This document shows, one piece after another, positions 22,897 through 28,639 of a stretch of 28,639 nucleotides of DNA (positions are counted from its first letter, which is position 1; each line of letters begins with the position of its first letter). The position numbers and the translations under genes were made by a program. Origin of the DNA: Lachnoclostridium sp. UBA7097 (GTDB taxonomy: Bacteria > Bacillota > Clostridia > Lachnospirales > Lachnospiraceae). The stretch covers positions 1 to 28,639 of the forward strand of contig DKYP01000118.1 of NCBI GenBank assembly GCA_002499945.1, read 5' to 3'. The notes under the pieces were generated by a model. It saw nothing but the letters and a program-made list of their open reading frames with translations, did not search any database and was not told the DNA's origin.

Positions 22897-24072
22897 ATGT
22901 ATGCATTTGTTAATGAAATAGAAACACATCTTAGAGAAAAGCTTATCCCTTTCTGGGAAAAGCTGAAAGATACAGAATATGGCGGCTATTATGGCTATAT
23001 GGGATATGACCTTGCAGTTGATACACATTATGAGAAGGGATGTATATTAAACAGCAGGATTTTATGGTTCTTTTCAAATGCATATATGCTTCTTGGGGAG
23101 GAACATCTTAAAGATGCTGCAGTACATGCGTATAAATTCCTTAAAGATTACTGTATTGACTATGATAATGGCGGGGTGTACTGGTCGGTTACATATGATG
23201 GCAAAATATTAGATGATACAAAACATACTTACAACCAGGCATTTGCAATATATGCACTTTCTTCATACTATGATGCGGTAAAAGATGAAGAAGCTTTAAA
23301 AACAGCAAAGGGGCTTTTTAACCTTATTGAAGAAAAATGCACTGATGAGTATGGATATCTTGAAGCATTTACCAGGACATTTGAACCTGCCGGCAATGAC
23401 AAGCTTTCTGAAAATGGTGTAATGGCAGATAAGACAATGAATACACTTCTGCATGTATTTGAAGCATATACAGAACTTTACAGGGTATGCCATGATGAAA
23501 AGGTGGCAGGACGCCTCCGTTTTATGCTTGATGTTTTTAAAAATAAAGTATATAATGAAGAACTTGGAAGGCAGGAAGTATTCTTTGACAGCCAGTATAC
23601 ACCACTTATTGATTTATACTCATATGGACATGATATTGAAACAGCCTGGCTTTTAGACAGGGGGCTTAAAGTCCTTGGTGACAGCAAGTATACGGAAATG
23701 TTTGCACCTGTTACACATGCACTTGCAGAAAATATTTATAACCATGCATTTATAAATGGTTCTGTAATGAATGAGGCAGAAAATGGTGTTGATAATACTA
23801 CAAGGGTATGGTGGGTGCAGGCAGAAAGTATTGTTGGCTTTATTAATGAAGCAGCAAAAAATCCTGGTGATGCAGAGAAGTATTATAAAGCAGCAGGGGA
23901 TTTATGGGAGTATATTAAAAAATATATTATTGACAAAAGAGAGGGTTCTGAATGGTTCTGGTCTGCAGATGCAGATGGGAATCCTGATGAAAAGCCTATA
24001 GTTGAACCTTGGAAATGCCCATACCATAACGGGCGCATGTGTATAGAAGTAATCAGGAGGATGAAACAGTGA
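22897..24072 (+). CDS. Cellobiose 2-epimerase (mannobiose epimerase)
   Basis: 391 residues of the N-acylglucosamine 2-epimerase superfamily, an (alpha/alpha)6 barrel. It epimerises the reducing-end sugar of beta-1,4 disaccharides (EC 5.1.3.11); in mannan pathways it turns mannobiose into mannosyl-glucose for the next enzyme. Catalytic histidines are visible: His186 (MNTLLHVFEAY), His245 (YGHDIETAWLL) and His377 (CPYHNGRMC), matching spacing in the Ruminococcus albus enzyme. Further family motifs are TYNQAFAIYAL and WWVQAES. It starts 5 nt after GH130_2 and its stop overlaps the GTG of the GH130_1 gene, so the three enzymes are tightly coupled. Confidence 0.94.
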   Translation: MYAFVNEIETHLREKLIPFWEKLKDTEYGGYYGYMGYDLAVDTHYEKGCILNSRILWFFSNAYMLLGEEHLKDAAVHAYKFLKDYCIDYDNGGVYWSVTYDGKILDDTKHTYNQAFAIYALSSYYDAVKDEEALKTAKGLFNLIEEKCTDEYGYLEAFTRTFEPAGNDKLSENGVMADKTMNTLLHVFEAYTELYRVCHDEKVAGRLRFMLDVFKNKVYNEELGRQEVFFDSQYTPLIDLYSYGHDIETAWLLDRGLKVLGDSKYTEMFAPVTHALAENIYNHAFINGSVMNEAENGVDNTTRVWWVQAESIVGFINEAAKNPGDAEKYYKAAGDLWEYIKKYIIDKREGSEWFWSADADGNPDEKPIVEPWKCPYHNGRMCIEVIRRMKQ

Positions 24073-25238
24073 TTCATAATAAATATTATGTAGAAAAAGA
24101 AAAATATGACAGGCTGGTTGCAAGGAAGAACCAGAAAAGCAATTATTATAATGGATTAATTGACAGATATGAATATCCTGTGCTTACAAGGGAACATGCG
24201 CCTGTGCACTGGAGATATGATATTAATGCAGACACAAACCCTTACTTTATGGAAAGGCTTGGCATTAATGCAGTAATGAATTCCGGTGCAATATGGCTTG
24301 ACGGCAAATATTACCTTGTAGTAAGGGTTGAGGGCAATGACCGCAAATCATTCTTTGCAGTAGCAGAAAGTGACAATGGCATAGACGGGTTCCATTTCTG
24401 GGATTATCCGGTAGTCCTTCCTGATACATGCCCTGAAGAAACAAATGTATATGATATGCGCCTTACAAAGCATGAGGATGGCTATATTTATGGCGTGTTC
24501 TGTTCAGAGAGCAAGGATACAGAAAGCACAGACCTTTCAGCAGCAGTTGCACAGGCAGGTATTGTAAGGACAAAAGACCTTAAGACATGGGAAAGGCTTG
24601 ATAATTTAAAGACACTTAAGTCCCCGCAGCAGAGGAATGTCCTTTTACATCCTGAATTTGTAAATGGCAAATATGCTTTCTATACACGCCCTATGGACGG
24701 CTTTATTGAAACAGGAAGTGGCGGCGGAATTGGATTTGGTTTATGTGATGATATATGCCATGCTGTAATAGATGAAGAGAAAATTATAAGCAGGAGGGTT
24801 TACCACACTATTACAGAATCTAAAAACGGCGCTGGCGCTGTACCAATTAAGGGAAATAAATGCTGGATAAATATTGCACATGGTGTACGTAACACAGCAG
24901 CAGGCTTAAGGTATGTACTTTATGTATTCGGCACAGACTTAAACGACCCGTCAAAAGTTATAGCAGAACCATCAGGGGTATTCCTTGTACCTCTTGGCAA
25001 AGAAAGGGTTGGCGACGTATCCAATGTTGTATTTACAAATGGTGCAATAGCAAGGGATAACGGGGATGTATATATTTACTATGCATCATGTGACACAAGA
25101 ATGCATGTTGCAACAACAACTATTGACAAACTGGAAGATTACCTGTTTAATACTCCTAGGGATGCAAGGCGTTCACCAGACTGTGTAAAACAGCGTTGTG
25201 AATTAATAAAGAAGAACCTTGAATTACTAAAAGCCTGA
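24069..25238 (+). CDS. GH130_1 4-O-beta-D-mannosyl-D-glucose phosphorylase
   Basis: 389 residues, closely matching the Bacteroides fragilis-type mannosylglucose phosphorylase (EC 2.4.1.281). It splits Man-beta-1,4-Glc with phosphate into mannose-1-phosphate and glucose. Diagnostic blocks: YEYPVLTREHAPVHWRYD, INAVMNSGAIWLDGKYYL, RVEGNDRKSFFAVAES, the catalytic Asp129 in NVYDMRLTKHEDG, QQRNVLLHPEFV, TGSGGGIGFG, HGVRNTAAGLRYVLY and YYASCDTRMHVATTT. Start is chosen as GTG 24069, overlapping the epimerase TGA (GTGA), because AGGAGG at 24055-24060 lies 8 nt upstream; the ATG at 24039 would lie deep in the epimerase gene and lacks a site. Cytoplasmic. Confidence 0.95.
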   Translation: MIHNKYYVEKEKYDRLVARKNQKSNYYNGLIDRYEYPVLTREHAPVHWRYDINADTNPYFMERLGINAVMNSGAIWLDGKYYLVVRVEGNDRKSFFAVAESDNGIDGFHFWDYPVVLPDTCPEETNVYDMRLTKHEDGYIYGVFCSESKDTESTDLSAAVAQAGIVRTKDLKTWERLDNLKTLKSPQQRNVLLHPEFVNGKYAFYTRPMDGFIETGSGGGIGFGLCDDICHAVIDEEKIISRRVYHTITESKNGAGAVPIKGNKCWINIAHGVRNTAAGLRYVLYVFGTDLNDPSKVIAEPSGVFLVPLGKERVGDVSNVVFTNGAIARDNGDVYIYYASCDTRMHVATTTIDKLEDYLFNTPRDARRSPDCVKQRCELIKKNLELLKA

Positions 25239-25279
25239 AAATCCCTGTAAATTTTATATAAAACAGGAGTGCGCAGTGT

Positions 25280-25942
25280 ATGTTTAAAAAATGGATTGAA
25301 GATATCAGAGTTAAAACCAAAAATATGGACAAAGCACAAAAATGGGAATATATAATGGCATATTACTGGTATCATATACTTATTGCCTTTATAGTGCTTG
25401 TTATTGCAGGAATTGCCATATACCATGTAACACGGGGGAATCCTGAAAGATTATTTTCCCTTGCAATAGTAAACCAGCGGGTTGATTATGACAGGGATGA
25501 AAAACTTGCAGAGGAGTTTTCCATAAGTTCAGGCATAAAAAGCAGTAATATAATGGTTGATTCTGATTATCTTCTTTCCTATGGGGATATAAAATTAGAT
25601 GATGTACAAGTAAAGGAAAGTTTATTTGAGAAATTTTTCTTAGGCTGGCAGGCAGGCGCACTTGATGCAGTTATAATGCCAGAAAGTTTTTTTAACTATT
25701 GTATAGGAAAAGACGGGGAATTTACCGGGCTTCTTGAAATCTGTCCAGACCTTCTAAACATGGGCAGTGAGGAAAGTTTTTATAAATATAATGATGTTTA
25801 CACAGGTATCTATATAGATAAGACAAAAATTTCCGGGGATTTTATAACAGATAACAGTGACCCGGTAATACTTGTATTTATAAAAGACGGCAGCCATTTA
25901 AAAGAGTGCAGGAAATTTATAGAATATGTACTAAGGGATTAG
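25280..25942 (+). CDS. Membrane-anchored protein of unknown function in the mannoside operon
   Basis: 220 residues, not recognised. Seen: a basic, amphipathic N-terminus (about 1-29), one hydrophobic helix at about 32-52 (HILIAFIVLVIAGIAIYHV), and then about 165 residues that should face outside. The outer part has alternating beta/alpha character, including DAVIMPESFFNYCIG and DPVILVFIKDG, slightly reminiscent of half of a solute-binding protein, but this is a weak impression. It lies between the GH130_1 and YesL-like genes (41 and 28 nt gaps), an arrangement that suggests a partner of the YesL-like protein or the importer. No catalytic motif is seen. Confidence 0.7.
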   Translation: MFKKWIEDIRVKTKNMDKAQKWEYIMAYYWYHILIAFIVLVIAGIAIYHVTRGNPERLFSLAIVNQRVDYDRDEKLAEEFSISSGIKSSNIMVDSDYLLSYGDIKLDDVQVKESLFEKFFLGWQAGALDAVIMPESFFNYCIGKDGEFTGLLEICPDLLNMGSEESFYKYNDVYTGIYIDKTKISGDFITDNSDPVILVFIKDGSHLKECRKFIEYVLRD

Positions 25943-25970
25943 TATACATTGCAGGAACGGGGGCAGTAAT

Positions 25971-26582
25971 ATGAAAAAGTTAAGTATTGAGAATCCTTTC
26001 TTTGAATTTATGGGGAGAATCGGGGATATAATGATTACAAATATATTGTTTCTTATATGTTCAGTACCTATTGTAACTATGGGGGCTTCTATTTCTGCAA
26101 TGTACCAGGTCTTTAAGGAAATGGAAGAGGACACTTATATTTCAGCATTCAGGACATTCAGGGAAACTTTTATATCTTCATTAAAGAAGAGCATACCTGT
26201 ATGGCTGCTGTCTTTTATTACAGGTGCAGTCCTTGTATTTGACCTTATGTTTGTTACAAAAGCACAGAGCAGCTTTTTCTGGCATATGACAGGCATGGTA
26301 ACAGGATGCCTTATGTTCCTCTGGCTTCTTGTAATGCGCTGGCTGTTCCCGGCAGCATTATTCAGGGAAAATACATTAAAAGATGCAATTAAAAAAAGCA
26401 TGTTCCTTGCAGTAAGGAACTTTCCTTATACATTGCTTATGGTTATCCTGGATTTAATACCTGTAATATGCTTTATCTTAGGGGATTACTATGCAGCACT
26501 TGTAGCACCATTGTATTTTGTTGCTGGATTTGGGGTGACAGCGTTAATAAATAAAAAGATTATGGACAGGTGTGTGTGTTAA
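25971..26582 (+). CDS. YesL/DUF624-family integral membrane protein
   Basis: 203 residues with about five hydrophobic helices. The N-terminal ENPFFEFMGRIGDIMITNILFL block is typical of the YesL (DUF624) family, and MYQVFKEMEEDTYISAFRTF follows in the first cytoplasmic loop. Genes of this family are recurrent in carbohydrate ABC-transporter operons of Firmicutes; the molecular role is not established, with assistance to the importer or membrane signalling often suggested. GGGGGCAG precedes ATG 25971. It follows the single-helix protein by 28 nt and probably works with it. Confidence 0.85.
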   Translation: MKKLSIENPFFEFMGRIGDIMITNILFLICSVPIVTMGASISAMYQVFKEMEEDTYISAFRTFRETFISSLKKSIPVWLLSFITGAVLVFDLMFVTKAQSSFFWHMTGMVTGCLMFLWLLVMRWLFPAALFRENTLKDAIKKSMFLAVRNFPYTLLMVILDLIPVICFILGDYYAALVAPLYFVAGFGVTALINKKIMDRCVC

Positions 26583-26602
26583 AATTAATAATATAGTGCA
26601 GC

Positions 26603-26634
26603 GGCTTCTGGTGTTTTATCTTGACACAGAAGCC
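26603..26634 (+). other. Intercistronic hairpin before the isomerase-kinase fusion gene
   Basis: An 8-bp stem (GGCTTCTG 26603-26610 with CAGAAGCC 26627-26634), extendable by three pairs past a bulged G. There is no U-run. Like the two other hairpins in this operon it may set segmental mRNA stability. Confidence 0.6.
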
Positions 26635-26671
26635 TGCGGGCACTACCAGTAAATGGAAAGGTATAATAAAT

Positions 26672-28525
26672 ATGGCTTTATTAAAATTATTACCAAGTTT
26701 TAAGGATTACCTGTGGGGCGGCCACCGTCTTGCAGATGAGTATAATAAAAATTATGATGGTGAGATACTGGCTGAAAGCTGGGAGTTATCCTGCCATCCT
26801 GACGGGCCATCTGTTATTGGAAATGGAAAATATGCAGGTATGTCCCTTAGTGATTTTATTAAAACTGAAGGCAAAGAAGTATTAGGTGAAAACTGCCGCA
26901 GGTTCAGGGATTTCCCAATACTTGTTAAATTTATTGATGCAAAGGATAACCTTTCAATACAGGTACACCCTGATAACCGTTATGCCCTTAAGAATGAAGG
27001 ACAGTATGGCAAAACGGAAATGTGGTATGTAATGGACGCCGCAGAAGGGGCATACCTGTATTATGGTTTTAAAGAAGAAATTTCCAAAGAGGAATTTGCA
27101 AGAAGAATTGAAGATGATACATTGCTTGAGGTACTTAACGCAGTACCAGTACATAAGGGTGATGTATTTTTTATAGAATCAGGTACTATGCATGCTATTG
27201 GAAAGGATATCCTTATTGCAGAAATCCAGCAGAACTCTAATGTAACTTACCGTGTATACGATTATGGCAGGGTTGGCAAGGATGGCAAGAAACGTGAACT
27301 CCATGTTGACAAGGCACTCGCGGTTACAAGGCGTGAGCCTTCTGGCAGCCATAAAAGTTACCCTCATATAGCAGACTGTGATTATTTTACAGTTGATAAA
27401 TTAAACCTTGATGGCAATGTAATGAGCAAGATTGAAGGTGTTGTAACAGAAAAGTCTTTTGCAAGCATATTGTTTCTTGATGGCAAGGGCAGGATTTCTT
27501 CATGTGGTGAAACTGTGGAGTACCAGAAGGGTGACAGTATATTTATTACAGCAGGCAGCGGTTCTTATACAATAGAAGGAAGCTGTGATGCACTTGTTAC
27601 AACAATACGTGAAAAAACAGGGCTTGTACGTATAGGGATTGATATTGGCGGCACTAATACCAAGATAGGTCTTGTTGGTGAAAATAATAAACTTATTGCT
27701 TCTAAAATTATACCAACACTTTCAGAAAACGGGCCAGAGGAAACTATAAAACGTATTTCAGGTACAGTCCTTGAGATGCTTGAAGAAAATAATATACCTG
27801 TGGAACAGTGCCTTGGGGCAGGTATCGGGATACCTGGAACAGTGGACAGCAGAAATGGCATTTTAAAGTATTCCAACAATATCAAGTGGGAAAATGTTGA
27901 CGTTGCAGGAATTGCAGGGAAAATTATCCCGCTTCCTGTAAGTATTGCCAATGATGCAGACTGTGCAGCGCTTGGCGAAGCACTGGCAGGTGCAGGCAAG
28001 GGTTATGAAAATGTTGTGCTCCTTACACTTGGCACAGGTGTGGGCGGCGGAGTTGTTATTAATGGAAAGTTATACGAAGGCGGAAGTGAGCCAGGGCATA
28101 TGGTTATTGGAAAAGATGGTGAACTTTGTACCTGTGGGCGCAAAGGATGTCTTGAATCATATGTTTCTTCTACAGCAATAAAGAGGGAAACAGAGAAGGC
28201 ATTTGGAAAAGAAGTTGCCCCGGAAGAATTATTCAGCCTTGCAAAGAATGGTAATGAAACTGCTGTAAAAGTTGTATCAGATTATACAGAAGCATTAGGT
28301 ACAGGCATTGTTAATATAGCAAATATATTCCGCCCGCAACTTATACTGCTTGGCGGAGGTATTGCTTCAAATGACCAGATTCCATTAGAACCATTACGTG
28401 AAATGCTTGTGAAAAACTGCTTTGGCGGCGGGCATGGCGTAATTCCAAAGCTTGAAATGGCAACACTTGGCAATGAAGCAGGAATGGTTGGCGCAGCTGC
28501 ACTTGCGGCTGGCAAATATGCATAA
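26672..28525 (+). CDS. Fused class I mannose-6-phosphate isomerase and ROK-family sugar kinase
   Basis: One uninterrupted 617-residue protein with two complete enzymes. Residues 1 to about 316 are a type I phosphomannose isomerase of Bacillus ManA length: SFKDYLWGG, ESWELSCHPDGPS, zinc-site QVHPDN (Gln97, His99), GKTEMWYV, SGTMHAIG and YRVYDYGR. Residues about 317-617 are a ROK kinase: ATP loop GIDIGGTNTKIGLV (from about 322), NDADCAALGEA with likely catalytic base Asp428, LGTGVGGGVV, the EPGH motif and a zinc site of His476, Cys486, Cys488 and Cys493 (CTCGRKGC). The expected activities are Man-6-P to Fru-6-P and glucose (or another hexose) to its 6-phosphate. Start ATG 26672 has GGAAAGG at 26655-26661; an in-frame TTG at 26621 lies inside the upstream hairpin. 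The hexose specificity of the ROK half is inferred from the pathway. Confidence 0.92.
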   Translation: MALLKLLPSFKDYLWGGHRLADEYNKNYDGEILAESWELSCHPDGPSVIGNGKYAGMSLSDFIKTEGKEVLGENCRRFRDFPILVKFIDAKDNLSIQVHPDNRYALKNEGQYGKTEMWYVMDAAEGAYLYYGFKEEISKEEFARRIEDDTLLEVLNAVPVHKGDVFFIESGTMHAIGKDILIAEIQQNSNVTYRVYDYGRVGKDGKKRELHVDKALAVTRREPSGSHKSYPHIADCDYFTVDKLNLDGNVMSKIEGVVTEKSFASILFLDGKGRISSCGETVEYQKGDSIFITAGSGSYTIEGSCDALVTTIREKTGLVRIGIDIGGTNTKIGLVGENNKLIASKIIPTLSENGPEETIKRISGTVLEMLEENNIPVEQCLGAGIGIPGTVDSRNGILKYSNNIKWENVDVAGIAGKIIPLPVSIANDADCAALGEALAGAGKGYENVVLLTLGTGVGGGVVINGKLYEGGSEPGHMVIGKDGELCTCGRKGCLESYVSSTAIKRETEKAFGKEVAPEELFSLAKNGNETAVKVVSDYTEALGTGIVNIANIFRPQLILLGGGIASNDQIPLEPLREMLVKNCFGGGHGVIPKLEMATLGNEAGMVGAAALAAGKYA

Positions 28526-28559
28526 TAAAAACGTCCTTTCTTTTATATAATTATATATA

Positions 28560-28616
28560 TAATCTGGCAGTGGTATATACACACTGCCAGATTATAATGT
28601 GAATTTTTCTATAAAA
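28560..28616 (+). terminator. Probable terminator of the mannoside operon
   Basis: A 13-bp perfect stem (28560-28572 with 28582-28594; arm TAATCTGGCAGTG), 9-nt loop, followed by TAATGTGAATTTTTCT. The U-tract is slightly displaced from the stem, so termination may be imperfect, but this is the strongest hairpin after the last gene. Confidence 0.7.
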
Positions 28617-28639
28617 TTTTTATTTTATTAAAATCTTTA

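Noticed and set aside
27565..27999. 144-residue minus-strand frame opposite the ROK domain
   Set aside because: Antisense to conserved kinase motifs; low-complexity Pro/Ser composition.
26672..28525. Frameshift or assembly artefact creating the isomerase-kinase fusion
   Set aside because: A single uninterrupted frame joins two full-length domains with no remnant stop or start between them; an artefact would normally disturb one domain edge. A sequencing error cannot be fully excluded from sequence alone.

Overview
The window looks like chromosomal DNA from a low-GC, motile, anaerobic Firmicute, most likely a Lachnospiraceae member of the Roseburia/Butyrivibrio type. The grounds are strong AGGAGG ribosome sites, AT-rich codon use, and a beta-mannoside phosphorolysis operon of the kind known from Roseburia and Ruminococcus. 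The family assignment is inference. I see no rRNA, tRNA, CRISPR array, insertion sequence or phage gene.

Layout. (1) 68-1618, minus strand: a cytoplasmic SGNH/sialate O-acetylesterase-like enzyme. It is divergent from (2) a small ferritin-like protein (1788-2330), followed by a long inverted repeat (2337-2434). (3) 2543-13836: a colinear run with no recognisable internal terminator. It holds glycerol kinase glpK, an RtcB RNA ligase, then a cluster of five paralogous helical-repeat (TPR-like) proteins of 364-384 aa interleaved with a divergent HSP90-type chaperone and an Rpn-family PD-(D/E)XK nuclease. The order is P1, P2, HSP90, P3, Rpn, P4, P5. I do not recognise this cluster as a described system; it is the best candidate for new biology here. 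(4) 14107-16849: a lipoprotein sugar-binding protein paired with a Cache-type chemoreceptor, without transporter genes and with its own promoter. (5) 17017-28525: a beta-1,4-mannoside/mannobiose locus. It holds a LacI regulator with its own promoter and terminator, then an operon of solute-binding lipoprotein, two CUT1 permeases, a GH130_2-type phosphorylase, a cellobiose 2-epimerase, a GH130_1 mannosylglucose phosphorylase, a small membrane-anchored protein, a YesL/DUF624 protein, and a single polypeptide fusing mannose-6-phosphate isomerase to a ROK sugar kinase. A hairpin near the right edge probably ends this operon.

How the mannoside genes fit together (established pathway plus inference). 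Mannobiose and longer beta-1,4-manno-oligosaccharides enter through the ABC importer; its ATPase is not in the window and is probably a shared MsmK-type subunit. The GH130_2 enzyme releases mannose-1-phosphate from oligosaccharides. The epimerase turns mannobiose into mannosylglucose, and the GH130_1 enzyme splits that into mannose-1-phosphate and glucose. The ManA-ROK fusion would then handle both products: mannose-6-phosphate to fructose-6-phosphate, and glucose to glucose-6-phosphate. The phosphomannomutase needed between Man-1-P and Man-6-P, and any secreted endo-mannanase, are not in the window.

Several starts have been placed downstream of the longest open frame because a good Shine-Dalgarno sequence decides them; these are noted entry by entry.
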